DNA of 64,000 bases from Cricetomys ansorgei (GCA_026225945.1 JAMJFZ010002504.1:1-64000); one strand, 5' to 3'; counted from the first letter of the stretch, positions 23,361-35,814 are shown. The notes: generated from the letters alone by a model not told the origin. Program-made: numbers and translations.

Positions 23361-25689
23361 ATCAAAAATAAATACGAAGAATAAACAAGAATCACATGGC
23401 CTCTTTCAAATTGAAAATAATTAACTCTAATTAAGTCAGAATATGTTGCGGATTTTTTATAAGGTGACTCACTGTTTCTGGTCCTCCTGAAATTAACACC
23501 TCCCTTATGGAATTTGCTCTTTTATTTATTTTTGGGGGAGGCTATAAATAAAAGAAAGCATTGAAGTCAATGAGTTGGTATTATATAAAATTTCAGGTTA
23601 TTTCAACATGAGTGACTAAAAGAACATGAATTACAAAGAAGTAGAATATATGTGTGGAAAAAAAATTAGTTTATGTTAGTGGTGTATAGGTCAGCTCAGA
23701 ATAGCACGATTCTATGCTATGCACCAAACTGAGCTAAAAAAAAAATAGTAATTGAAACACCCAAAGAAAATCCAAATCAAAAAAAAAAAAATACTGTTGA
23801 ATTGTGAAGCCAGTTTTCTGAGAAAATCATATAAACAGAAATGCATGCAAAATACCTTTGCAGCAAAGCAACCTACGTCATAAAATATTTATCATAATCA
23901 CTATTTTCTAGGTCCAGAGACTGCTTTAAAGCTCAGGCAGGATCCAAGGTTTGCATAGAGTTGATACTTGTGAGCTTTTATGGAGCTGAGCTCTTAAAAA
24001 TTATGTTCTCGGTGGGACAGAAAACTGTTTCTGCAACCACCTCTTCTCTTTGAACTGCTGTCCTGATTCTCTATCATGAAAAAAACATTAGCTTGTTGTT
24101 TGACAGTTCTGGAAACCTGAATCAAGCTTGAAGATAATACCAGGGAGAAGTTACCCTAGATATTCGTAGGTGCCTAGGAAAAAGAAACACGGCTCTCTAA
24201 ACAAGTTATCCATCAAAGCTTCTTTTAAAAAAATAACATATAAACAAGCAAAAGCAATCAAATACCCCCTAAAAAACCATGATATTATAAGGCATTTAAT
24301 AAAAATGAAAAAGAAGACCATGTCACAAAAGTAACCAAATTCAAATTTTCATATATGTTTCAGCAGAAAATTAGAATTTAGGGAAAACCCCCTTCTAATC
24401 ATAAAGATAATCTTTTCTTGACAAGATAATTTTACTATTTTACTCATTAACATAAAATCAACTCTATGAAAATAAGCTTTCAGGACATCAAAGAAAAATA
24501 CGCAAGTCCTACTGGATGTATTTTATCTTAATAAAACATTTTCAAAATCAATAGGAAGCCTTAATATATATAAACCATACTGAATGTTTGTGAATAACCT
24601 TGTTCTGACTACAGTATCATGAGTCAGAAATTCCATTCCCAACCATGAGTAGCCCTAGTTGATTTATGCTATACACAGAACTATACATAGAACAGATGAT
24701 TTGTGATAGGCGTGCTTAGAAATAAGATACTGGTGTCGGTAAGGTGTCTGTCTCCTTGATATTAGTTCAGAATCTAGCAAATACTTTCTACTAGAATAAA
24801 AGTCACCACAGTCTCCCCTCTGGCTGATACTGTGTGGGTTGTCATGATTTTACTGATTCCCAGACCAGTTCTGTCACTGTGACCCTATAAGATGTACTGT
24901 GTACAATCCTAGGTCTCTATGTTTCTTTATCTGATCACCTGTTACCTAAGCGCCACTTCTATAATGGAGTCAGCTGATTCTGGAATAAATATCTCATTTG
25001 AGATATATTTTAGTAATGATTCTCATAGGACATGTCATTGTCTTACTGAAGCATTCACTGGACATTTACAAACAGTTGGTAATGAATTTAATTATTACTT
25101 AACTCTTTAAAAGCTCAATGATTTAATACTATCAACAGTTTAATTTGGAATTCAAATGTAAGGAAAACTAGTATGAGCTTGTTTTGGACATTTACAAATT
25201 CATTACTTAAAATTAACAGATGAAACCAAAACACATATAAAAAATTATTTTGAAGGTAATGATACATATAAAATGTTTCAACAAAAATTTTTCTAAGGAA
25301 AAATTTAAAAATACACTCATGCTACTAAAAAAAGAATGGACTATTTCAGAAAATGAAGTTAGAGACAGAATAAGAGAAATTTCTATATGTATGAGAAAAG
25401 AAACATTAAAGTTGTAAGCAAAGTTTAATAAAAAAAACAACAAATTATAGTACTGCTAACATCAACATTTAGCTGAATGATTGATGGATAAAGAATATTT
25501 TTGTATAGAATTTGTGAAAACTTCAAAATGGCAATAAGTCAGTGAAAGGAGGCATAATTATGGATGATTTACTTCAAAGTTTATATAAATGTTATGATTT
25601 GATATTGTCATGTCTAGAAGCACATACAAATAAACACACTGTATGCACATAGATTCAAAAAGAAATCTAATCAATTACAGAGTTTCAAC
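23361..25689. other. Unrecognised AT-rich DNA
   Basis: Several short A runs are seen (23660-23666, 23738-23746, 23779-23791). The stretch 25200-25560 is A-rich in the manner of sense L1 and may be an extension of the element that starts clearly at 25690, but no diagnostic words were found. Confidence 0.4.
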
Positions 25690-27331
25690 AACTGAAGAAT
25701 TTTGACCGACTCTGTTTCCAAATTGGGCCTGAACACCAAACAAAAGTGAAATCATGAAATTCAAAGAGAAATGAATGGAACATTGTAGTGAGCGAGGTAA
25801 TCTGGATCCAGGAAGACGAGTGTTACTTGTTCTTTATTTGTTCACCTGATGTTTGAAGCTTTAGGTATAGGAGTATGACCTGGAGTGATAGTAAAATCCC
25901 GGAAAGTAAAATTGGACCAATAGGGTGGAGCAGAAGCAGCTAAGAGCTCTAGACAGGGAGATAGCAAGACATAGGCACTATAATGTAGGGAAGGGTAAAC
26001 TGGAGAGGACTTAATCAGGGAGGGAGGAAAGAAGATAATACAGACGGAAAGGGTAGGAGAAAAGTTAACAAAATTATAGATGTTTGGAAAACCCCATTTT
26101 ACCTGAACACACACACATTACACACATACAAACACACACACACTTTTGATTCTATACATACATTAGGATATTGCTTGCTGTGGAGTCCAGGACTATCAAA
26201 ACAAAACAAAGCCCCAGTACCGGGCAGATGATATACTTCAGTTCAAATTGTTGATCATGGGGACCAAGATCAAAACAATATAGGGTTTGGGACATTACTC
26301 TGGTTGTATGCCAAACATGAAGGTAAGACCTCATCCTTGAAGACACCAAACATTTCAGTAGCAGTACTTAGAAACATTCTGTTGACCTTGAATCCTCCTT
26401 CCTGAGGGCCATCCCTTCCTGAGGGCTAGCTCTCATAGCATCAGAAAATGCTATGCAATCAGGCATGGGAGAAAGAATATCATAGTTCTATTTAGCTGTC
26501 AAGCCCAACAATCAGGACAACCAGAGCAACCTAGTTGCACTTTTATTTGGGGGGCAAATACCAGCTATGTAACTGGACCTACAACCCATTGAATTCTAGG
26601 AGACTAATTCATGGTACTGTAAACTTTACCAAAAACCCGTGGCTGGAGAGATCAGAGACCCTAGAAGTGAGCCAATTAATATAATATTACTAAACTAATA
26701 TAGTTTCCAACTCTCTTCATAGATAAGGGCAGCTTTCATGTCTTAAGAAAGAATCCTATTTTTGCATCAGACAGAGAATATTAGGCAGATGAATAATTAA
26801 TTAAAATACGGAGAATAAATGACCACAAGGATTCCCAGCCCCCAAATGGGACATCTATAACATAACCCAAATAACTAGAGCTCAGGACCCATTGCAGAAA
26901 AGGGGATAGAAAAATTGTCGGAACTTGAGGACAAAGATGATTGTAACATGTTACTTCCTTGAGGATACGGCAGTGAAGTTGCTCCCACAAATTAAGCAGA
27001 ATGACCTACAAATGATGTAAAATAAAACTCTCACTAATCAACAGGCTTACATGGATGGAGGAAAGTTTCCCAAGGTCCCACCCATAGATGAAGAGATGCA
27101 GTGAGTCAATGACTGTTGGGGGGATCAGTTTTTCTCCCCCTCCTTTTTCTGCAGGGACAAGACCATGGCCAAAGGAGAACACTCTTAATCACATTCTTTG
27201 CTTTCACTAGGCTTGGTTTCAGTAATTGGATTCACTTGATGAGTGATGGTGGGAAAGGGAGCAGTTGAAAGGGGTAGACTGGGGCAGGATGCAAATAGTT
27301 CACTCATGTAGAAAACCCTCAAAATAAAAAG
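25690..27331 (+). mobile_element. Lx-type L1: end of ORF2 and 3' UTR
   Basis: The start reads as the last part of L1 ORF2: 'gtgaaatcatgaaattcaaa', 'gaatggaacattgtagtgag', then 'cgaggtaatctggatccagg' (consensus tgaggtaacccagacccaga). It passes into a 3' UTR with 'gacccattgcagaaaagggg', 'ggaacttgaggacaaagatg', 'aaggtcccacccatagatg' and 'caatgactgttgggggg', and closes with a 'catgtagaaaaccctcaaaa' and 'taaaaag' end at about 27331. It is 5'-truncated, with no intact reading frame. Confidence 0.8.
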
Positions 27332-27379
27332 TGTAAAACCTGATAGGAAACTGAACCCATGAAATATCAACAACTTGGT

Positions 27380-27598
27380 TGCTTAAGTATGATCTCCATA
27401 ATGGTAGCACCCAGTGACATGGCAACTTGTACAGGGGTAAATTTCACAAGGTCCCTTTCCTAGATGACTAGGTATAGGTAATCAAAGGCGGCTAAAAAAG
27501 AGAGAATCAATTTTCTCCAAGGATGAGCTCCATGATAGATTATCTAACCCCAGTTTTCAGTCTTGTATATACAATCAATGATAAATGGACTCAGTAGT

Positions 27599-27655
<57 letters not shown>

Positions 27656-27790
27656 AAGGAATAACTAAAGGAGAGCTCCTGAATTGGGAGCGAATAGGAT
27701 TACAAGGGAGGACTTGGTGGGGGTAAAGGGAGGTGTGGAAATGACATAAATACAGTACTCCTATATGAAGTTTTCAAAAACATTTTTTAA
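27380..27790 (+). mobile_element. Second L1 3' end in tandem
   Basis: A second copy of the same UTR section follows: 'gtgacatggcaacttgtaca', 'aaatttcacaaggtcccttt', 'cctagatgac', 'aatggactcagtag', a long TG tract, 'ggagagctcctgaattggga', a purine-rich stretch and a terminal 'atgaagttttcaaaaacatt' with A-rich DNA beyond. It lies in the same orientation directly downstream of the first tail. Confidence 0.75.
27605..27654. repeat. (TG)n microsatellite
   Basis: About 24 uninterrupted TG units sit inside the L1 3' UTR remnant, at the position where the consensus has an A-rich stretch on the way to the tail. Confidence 0.97.
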
Positions 27791-28796
27791 TTAATAAAAG
27801 TTTAAAAAATTAAGAAATTTTGAATTTTTTAAAAAAATTCTTCTATAATCGATCATGAAAGATCTACAAAATAAATTACTCCAATTTTATTTAAAAATTT
27901 GCAATAACTAATAAAACTAAAAGCCTCATAATTCTTTTCAGTAAAAGGAGGCCAAATATGACTTCAAAACAAATAAATATAATGCAAAAAATAAGATTTT
28001 AATTTTAATTATTTATACAAACTAAACACACGTTCTTTTGATACAAACACCTTTATTAAATATTAACAATCCAAGTATTGTTTTATCTACGAAAGTGTTT
28101 TGCTTAGAAAATCATTCGATATCATACAATAGCAGACTAATCTTAAGTATTAATTGCTTAGTTTTATAAGTAAATCCCTAATATGAAAAAAAATTGATTT
28201 TCAACCATTAGAGAAAAAAAGAATATTACTGCAACCCAGAAGGAAGAGATTAATTACCATAATAATATCAATACAAACATAACTTTTTAGAATATAGGAA
28301 AGATTCACTTTGATATAAGAGATGAAAAAATTCACAGCTGTGCAAAATAAACCCCTTTATCCCCTTCTAGTAAATATTACATTACTTATCTTTGTCTGAG
28401 TAGCAGGCAATAAATGAAATGTTGAGGCTTAGAAGGATCAACAAACAAGATATTTGTTATTCAAATATCTGAGTGTACATAGACAAACTTCACTATTTGA
28501 AGCCAAACCAATCTAATGCATATTTAAGACAAATATATTAGCCAAGCCTACAATAATATCATTAAGTTCAGAAATAATGTGCTAATTGATCTAATAGAAT
28601 ACATTTAACATTTCTGCAAAGTAGATATTTTATGTATTTTTCATATTTTATTCACGTGTATGTTATAATTGAACATGCTCATCCCCTCCTGTGCCCATTT
28701 TTGCTTCTATGGCTCATTCTGATGGGTTTCTTTAAACATGTGAGATCATTTAAACAAACAGAAAGATCTGGGACCACGCTTCAGAATGGTGTCCAG
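27791..28796. other. Very AT-rich DNA, nothing recognised
   Basis: Low-complexity A/T composition without diagnostic words. The 61-codon frame at 28632-28817 is unsupported. Confidence 0.45.
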
Positions 28797-28808
28797 TTTG
28801 TATTATTG
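28797..28808. repeat. Candidate target-site duplication, left copy
   Basis: TTTGTATTATTG here pairs with TTTGTATTTTG at 32130-32140, differing by one inserted base. The two flank an inverted-and-sense L1 exactly at its two ends, which is where an L1 target duplication should lie. Confidence 0.55.
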
Positions 28809-31195
28809 TTTTTTTAATTTAAAATTGATATTTTTCATACAATATATTCTGCTCACGATTTTCATCACTCAACTCCTCCAAGATTTTCCCCTTCCATCAC
28901 ATCAAGATCCACATCCTTTCTGTCTCTGTTTATAAAACAAACAGCCATCTAAAATATAATAATAAAATGAGATAAGATAAAATATACACAAACAAGCCAA
29001 AATATTACAAAACAAATAAACAAACAAGAAAAAGATTCAAAGAAATGGCAGAGTTACACACGTAGAGGCAGAGACACACATGTTCATACGCATAGGAATC
29101 CCTAAAAACATAAACCAGAAGCCATAATGTATAAACAAAGGACTTGAAAGGTTAAAAAAATGCCTCGTGAAAATTTTATGCAATAAAGAATCTCCAAATA
29201 TGACATGGAGTTTGTTTTGTGTTGGCCATCTACCTCTGGGCACGGAGCAAACACTTAAGAGTGCTTTATATCTCCAGTGAGACTCCATTGGTGAGAATTG
29301 ACTTTTTATTTGTGAGTGGTTATCAACTGAACATACCTTCTGGGTTAGCCATGGGGTCTGTGTCCTCTTCTTTCACTGATAGGACCTGGTCTGACACAGA
29401 TTAATGCATGCCCTGTGCAGGCTGTCTCAGTCTCTGTGAGTTCATATGTGTATCTGCCCTACTATATCTAGAGGGCATGTTTCCTTGGTGTTCTCCATCT
29501 CCTCTCTCTCTCTGACAGTCTTTCACCCCTCTTTTCTTGGGTTTACTAAGCCCTTAGGTAAGGCATTCAATGAAGACATTCCATTTAGGACTGCGATTTC
29601 CAAGATTTCCCACTCTGTATATTGTGTGGCTGTGGTTTTCTGTAGTTTTCTCTACTACTGTAGGAAAAAACTTTTCTGATGATGGCTGAAAAAGATACTG
29701 ATCTTACATAAAATAATGTCTTTAGGAATCACTATATGGCTACATTTGTCTAGCAAAACTGTTGTATTTGGTTTTCTCCTAGGTACCTGCATTATCTAGT
29801 CCAGGATTCTTGATCATCTGAGCAGTGTCAGGGATGAGTTCCATCTTGTGAAGTGGGCCTCAACTCAAATTAGATATTGCTTAGTTACTGTTACAAGCCA
29901 CTATTTGTGCCACTGTTGCAGTAGTGTATCGTAGAGGCAGACCATCGTTATAGATCAAAGATTTGGTAGCGAGGATGGTGTTGACCTTTCTCTTTTGGAA
30001 GCATGCAAAGTACCTTCAGGTATTATGATACCAATCTGTACAGGTGTAGGCTCTAGGAAGGCACCAGCCTGACCTCTCTGATGTCTTCAGCAAAAGGGCT
30101 TACTGTCAGTTTGTGTAGCATATCCAATAAGTTTGGAAAAAGCTTGATTTATTTTGATGTTCCTATGGGACCCCTTTGGCAAAAGAATTTAATTTAGATA
30201 TAACCCATTCCTGGCATTTTAAGCTTTGTTCAGATATCCAGTTGGTGCTACATTTCCCTCATTATTTGGCAGTTTCTTTCAGATTGCCTTCACATGTGAA
30301 TATACCTTAGTTAGCTGCTACTGCATTCATTTTCTATAGAACACCTTAAATGGGCCTTAGTTTGAGCTGTCCTTACCTGTATTCCTTCCGTTGCCTGCCG
30401 TTTCCCTCTACCTCCCAATCTGAACCTCACTTCCAATCTCTCCATAATGCTATCCGTAACAGCCTATTCTATTTTTCCTTTTTAGTGGGTTCCATTCACC
30501 ACCCGTATTCCCTTATTCTATAATGAACCTCTCTGGTTCTGTGGGTTGTAGATTATTTATCAAAGACTTTGCAGCTTCCATTCCTATATAACCTAACATA
30601 TACAGCATATTTCTCTTTACAGGTCTGAGTTACCTAACTCAGAATGTTTTTTTCCTACCACTATCCATTTACCTCCAAATTTAATGATTTCATTTTTGAA
30701 TGAATAGTTCGTTGTGTAAATTTTCTCCATCCATTCATTCACCGAGAGACATCAAGGATTTTGCTATCTCTTGTCATCATGAATAGAGCAGCAATGAACA
30801 CGCTTGAGCCAGTGTCTCTGTCATAGAATGAAGGATGTTTTACATATATAAGGAGAGTCATATAGCTCTATCTTGAGGTAGATCTATTTCCAGCTTCCTG
30901 AGGTATTGCCACACTGATTTCCATAGTGGCTGCACAAGTGTGCAGTACCAACAGCAATGTATGAATGTCTCCTCACTCCACATCCTAACCAGCCTGAGCT
31001 GCCATTTGTTTTATTGAAGTTGGCATTTCTGACAGGTGTTAGGTGAAATCTCAAAATTGTTTTGATTTGCATTTTTGTAATGACTAAGAATGTTGAACAT
31101 TACTTTAAATGCTTGTCGGCTATTTATGTATCCTCTTTTGAGAATTATGTTTAGCTAAGTACACCATTTTTAAAATATGTTGTTTATTTCTTTAT
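28809..31195 (-). mobile_element. Lx-type L1, sense 3' part (minus strand) of a twin-primed insertion
   Basis: On the minus strand this is the L1 3' UTR and the end of ORF2, with the 3' end at 28809 next to a T run (the antisense of the tail). Plus-strand landmarks are 'ccacatcctttctgtctctg', 'tgatgtcttcagcaaaaggg', 'accactatccatttacctcc', 'gagcagcaatgaacacgct', 'cttgaggtagatctatttcc' and 'cctgaggtattgccacactg'. The segment starts at the ORF2 section reading 'aaaatggtgtacttagctaa'. The upstream part of ORF2 lies next to it in the opposite orientation at 31196-32129. Confidence 0.85.
30740..31180 (-). pseudogene. L1 ORF2 C-terminal remnant
   Basis: The minus-strand frame at 30884-31072 begins MQIKTILRFHLTPVRNA, close to the conserved L1 ORF2p motif EMQIKTTLRFHLTPVRMA, and continues with GWLGCGVRRHS, corresponding to the C-terminal cysteine-rich part (CWRGCGERGTL) with some cysteines lost. 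In L1 ORF2p this region is needed for retrotransposition. Here it is interrupted by stops on both sides and has no reverse transcriptase upstream in frame. Confidence 0.8.
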
Positions 31196-31205
31196 GCCCA
31201 ATTTA

Positions 31206-31479
31206 AGTGATCCTAAAAATTCCACCAGGAATATGCAGGGTAACTCTAACTAAGCAAATGAAAGGCTTGTATGATAAAAATATTAGGACACTGAAGAAGG
31301 AAATTGAAGAGGATATCGGAAGACAGAAAGATCTCAAATGCTCATAGACTGACATGATTAATAAAGCAAAAATTCCATCTTACTAAAGCAACCTATAGAT
31401 TTGTTGAAACCTACATAAAATGTCAACACAATTCTTCACAGATAATGAGAGGACAATTTTTAGCATCATATGGAACACA

Positions 31480-31520
<41 letters not shown>

Positions 31521-32120
31521 AAACAACAGAGTACCTTAAACAATCTTAAATATTAAAAGAAATGTGTCACCATCCCTGACCTCAAATTGTACTCCACAGC
31601 TACAGTAATGAAAACAGCATGGTATCAGCATAAAAAATGATCCATTGGTCTAAGGTATTGAATGGAAGACCCAGATATAAGTCCACACAAGTATGGATAC
31701 TTGACTGTTTATAAAGAAGAAATATGCACTCGAAAAAAACAAACTCTTAGACAAATGGTGCTAATCAGACTAGAAGATTGCATGTATAAGGCACTAAATA
31801 GATCCATACTTATCACAACACAAAAAAAATTCAACTCCCAGTGGATCAAAGACCTCAACACAAAATCAGACACATAGGAAATGATAGAAAAGAAAGAGCA
31901 TAATACCCTTGAACTCCTTGGTACAAGAAGCCACTTTCTGAAAAGAACACAATTCAAACAGTCACTATGGATGATAATTAATAAATGGGATCTCATGAAA
32001 TTGAAAAGATTCTGCAGAGGACACCATCACTTAAAGTAGCAACCTATAGAATGTAAAAAAAGTTTTACTAGTTAGACATCAGATCAAGGGCTAGTATCAA
32101 AATATAAAGAATTCCAAAAA
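31206..32120 (+). pseudogene. L1 ORF2 segment downstream of the reverse transcriptase, broken
   Basis: Pieces of ORF2p are readable in different frames. Examples are DPKNSTRE near 31209, MKGLYDKN near 31258, and the 71-codon frame at 31662-31877, which contains SQWIKDLNTKS where L1 has a 'SKWIKDLHIKPET'-type motif. Frameshifts, an internal deletion near 31235 and a (CA)n expansion break it. It cannot encode a working protein. Confidence 0.75.
31480..31520. repeat. (CA)n microsatellite inside L1 ORF2
   Basis: About 20 CA units interrupt the L1 ORF2 remnant at a point where ORF2 has an A/C-rich stretch encoding the 'WNNKKPRI' neighbourhood. The ORF2 homology resumes on the far side ('ccttaaacaatcttaaat'). 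Confidence 0.95.
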
Positions 32121-32129
32121 AACCCCAAA

Positions 32130-32140
32130 TTTGTATTTTG
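32130..32140. repeat. Candidate target-site duplication, right copy
   Basis: TTTGTATTTTG matches the left copy at 28797-28808 apart from one base. It sits immediately outside the inverted end of the L1. Confidence 0.55.
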
Positions 32141-35100
32141 TATTTCTTTTTAAATTTGTGTCTTTTATTTTATTTCTAATTTTTTTTTAGCTGTAAGAAA
32201 CATAGGAGCACTTATCACTCTCCTTTTTAACTGTATTCACTGATAATCTTCATCTAAATTTACATGGAAAAATTGTAAAGTATAAATGCTACTGTAACCT
32301 TAAAGAGTCACTTTACAAGACTTTCACAATATTACAAAATAAAGCTTCATATTAGTCAGCACAGGGACAAATAATAGAATAGCACCAAGTATGCTCAAAC
32401 AACTTGACAATCCAGTTCTGCACCATGTGAGAAGTGTTGTCTCAAGTCTGTCTTTTGACATGAAAGTCATGAAAAAATGTTAAATCGCTTGGTATGTTTA
32501 TGGTTAATTTGAGTATCTGGCACAAACCAAATGGATTGATAAATATGCATTTGTTTACTTCTATGTCAAGGATAAAAATCTTGGATCTATCCTTTTTCAA
32601 GACTAACTGCCCAATTATGTACATGTAAGATCACCCCTGCCTGCTATGTACTGTATGCATTCCTCTAAGTGGAAATATGTATGGACACAGTTTTCATGTC
32701 TATAAACAACTATTTTATACATGTATGATGAATACATATCCATATATGTGTGCATTTGTATTAATTCTCATAAACTTAAAAATACAACAGACTGTCAGAT
32801 TGAGAAGTATTTTCAAATAAATGTTCTCCAAACATCAGGATCCTTGAAGATAAAGACAGGCTGAGATGAGATTACACTGAAGAATAAAACCCTTCTTGAA
32901 TCATCAGTAGGACTTACTGAAACATTATCAGCTTATTTGTGGTAACTTTTTCCATAATTCAGACTGACTCTTAAATTCTTTCATTCTTGTATATACTCCA
33001 AACCTTAGATATTTTATTTGGAAGGCAATGAGTTTTTCCAGTCATCCAGCCTAGGTTTTGAATGAACAACTTGGTAGTCTTCATAGGGAAATCGGTCTCC
33101 CTAATAGGATTGGTCAGGCCAAGCTGGTGTCCACACTCTGAGATCAGGCTGTACTCTTTAGACTTCTACATTACACACAGTTTCAGGCTCCAAAATTGCT
33201 TTACCTAGGATGCGTATGAAACCTGTGCTCTTTGAGGAACAATACTTCTGGGTGCACTCTGTATCCAAGCAATACTACTGGTGAAGTATGGGGAGTTATA
33301 TAAGCTTAGCTCACGTAGGGTTATCTCTGTCCTGCAATAGGCTGAGATTGCTAGTTAGGTCCCATAATTGGCCATGGCTGTGGTCTATGTTCTTCATTTG
33401 CCCATGTTGACCAATTGTACTTCACTGGTTAGGTCCATAGTCTGGTTTCATAACGAGAAATGGATGAAATCGTACTGCAGAGCCCAACAGAGCTTCTGAC
33501 TTGCAAGGTCACCTTCTTTATTCATTGCCAAGGTAGAAAAGTAGCCTATATTCTCCAATGGGAAGAACCAGCCATTCTCCATACAGAGACAGAGATGGTG
33601 TATAGAAAACAAATGTGGGAAAATTGCTGCTGCCGTCCCTGGCATTTTGAAGCTATTAATACAGACGCATAATGGTCACCATGAGTTCTACACTCCCTAA
33701 TATTTTAGTTTCTTACTAATCCATGTTGCTTAGTTTTTCCAATTGCATCAGTGCCATCTATGAGACCCAGTGAGTCTTCCAGAACATCTTAATATTGTGG
33801 AATTTACATGCTAATTTCTGAATCTTTTTCTCATAGGAGAAATTACAAGCCTAGAGAATCCTTTTCTACATGGTGCTCTGCATTGTGATGGATTCATGGA
33901 ATTCTCTTTTGACTGTTGTAGAGAGTATTCTAGCCACATCCTCAGGTGCTGAAACTTTTCAAATACATTTTTTTTCTGTTGATGGAGAGTGCTATTTTCA
34001 TAAGAGAATTGCAGTAGCCAAGGACAAACTACTCTCCAGTATTGTTGTAATCCAACATAGTTTAGTTATAAACACTAACAGTGCTTAGGTCAACAATAAC
34101 TTGCATGCAGCAATATGGCAATCCATGACAAGTTTGAAAATATTTGAAATTGTTTCATAAGTATCTAGAAATTACTTGTAATTAATAATTATAGTTGTCA
34201 AAAATCTTTGGCTGTTTTTATGTGTAATCTTATGTGAATCATTTAGAACTGGACATACATATGACATGTTAAAAGTCAAAATTTGGTAATAATAGTCTCA
34301 TTTCTTCATGTATGGCAACAGTATTTTCTATTTAGTGAAAGTCCCTACCCTACTTATTTGTGTGGGGGGGTGTTTCTGAGTTTTCTTCATGCTTTTAATA
34401 TCTTTATTTTGTGGAGATTTTTACTTGTGACTTTCATGTTAACATCCTTATTGAGATTTCACTAGAATGAAGAGTCTACCTTCTTTTCTGCCTCTGTTGA
34501 TCTCTATTTCTCTTGCTCATGTTTCTCTCTGTCTCTTTCTCTCTCATTCTTTCATCCTTCCACATTTTATCCCCATCTTTACCCTGCTTCCTTTCTTTTT
34601 TGCACTCAGCAAGAGAAAATTCTAATGAGGCTTATGAAACTATTTGCAAACATTCTAAATGCATGAAACTTTGAGTTGATAAAGTGTTAGAAGAAGGACC
34701 TTTGATTTTTGAATTTTGAATAGTCAAGTCTAACTTCGCTGTGTATGGTAAAATGTTTATCAATTAGTCAAAGTGTACAGATCTCATTTTCATTTCCCAC
34801 ACTAAAGGGCTATTTACCAACATGAATTACTTGAGTATTATCAAATAAAAATATTATGAATATCATATAAACACCAGATATAAACAGAACTGGCTAGACA
34901 CTGTCAAAGTCAATTTCATTTGAACTAATAAGAGTTCACATTACACTGCTTGAATTTGGATCTGATGATTAAACAGTGTGTGGAGAATGCCTGCATTTTG
35001 ATATTCATAATTCTATGGCATTTTGAGTCTTAAATAGAAGATATCATAATTGCTTTGTGATAGATTATTCCTTGAGGAAAGGAGGACTATAGTTGTTTAG

Positions 35101-35495
35101 AGAGCCAGATTCTTCTGATGGGAAGATGAGACATATCTTGCTACTTGCATGTGACCATGTGGAATTACAAGGTAATCCCTGGCTCAGTGTTCTAAGGAAC
35201 GTCACCCTTGACCATTCCCACGGTTTACTGTCCATTAGGGAAATAGCCTAGTAACTTCAGTCTCATTTGAATTACTAAGCTCTACCATGGTTCAAAGTCA
35301 GAAGTGACAATATTTTTTTAATTTAATGTAAGTAAATACATGAATTTAATGAGTATGGATTATTTTGAAAAAACAAATCTATTTTATAAGTAATTGGAAT
35401 ACTTTTGAGTGTAAGTAAGATTTGATCCAAGTTACTTCGTAGAAACATAGTGTTCATGTAGTTGGATAAAGAGAGAGACATTTGGTCATCTTATA
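32141..35495. other. Unrecognised DNA
   Basis: No gene is recognised. The stretch 33040-33690 is less AT-rich and carries overlapping open frames on both strands (33448-33672) with no known motif; it may be an unidentified repeat. A pyrimidine-rich low-complexity stretch lies at 34490-34600. Confidence 0.4.
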
Positions 35496-35539
35496 TACTA
35501 GTAATACTACTAGTATATACTAGTAGTAGTATACTAGTA
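35496..35539. repeat. Near-perfect palindrome
   Basis: A perfect 24-bp palindrome lies at 35505-35528, built from tactac...gtagta around a central TAGTATATACTA. It is flanked on both sides by the palindromic word TACTAGTA (35496-35503 and 35532-35539), giving a symmetrical structure about 44 bp long. Confidence 0.85.
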
Positions 35540-35714
35540 AGAGCTCTGAAAAATGGAAGTCTTCCTCACATGTTTTCCATGAAACCATGAATTTCTTTTG
35601 ATTTTCTGTTTGAACTAATGTTTTGCACAGCTGCCAGTTTGGGGCAATACTTTGCTCACTACACATCATGAGTAAAAGAATAATAATTTCTAACATTTTT
35701 TTATAAATCACTAT

Positions 35715-35733
35715 ACACACACACACACACACA
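35715..35733. repeat. Short (CA)n microsatellite
   Basis: About nine CA units. Confidence 0.9.
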
Positions 35734-35814
35734 TACTGAAGAGGGTTTCAATATTAAGCAATAGTAAGCATTGCTTATGGTATGTCAAGTAGGGATTGAT
35801 TGCTACCTAACAAT

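Larger units (their letters stand above)
31196..32129 (+). mobile_element. Inverted 5' part of the same L1 (ORF2 sense on plus strand)
   Basis: The plus strand follows L1 ORF2 from 'cctaaaaattccaccagga' through 'aggcttgtatgataaaaat', 'gaaattgaagaggatatcgg', 'atcaccatccctgacctc'-like sequence, 'gcatggtatcagcat', 'ccagtggatcaaagacctc' and 'aaatgggatctcatgaaa' to 'gggctagtatcaaaatataa'. The end at 32129 lies, in ORF2 order, about 40 bases before the place where the minus-strand part (28809-31195) begins. This is the arrangement made by twin priming. Confidence 0.85.

Noticed and set aside
26390..26425. 12-bp direct repeat 'cttcctgagggc'
   Set aside because: Short local duplication within an L1 UTR remnant with no further structure.
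33448..33672. Overlapping open frames on both strands
   Set aside because: Neither shows a known motif. Considered an LTR because of a TATATAA word near 33299, but the order of TATA and AATAAA words does not fit an LTR on either strand.
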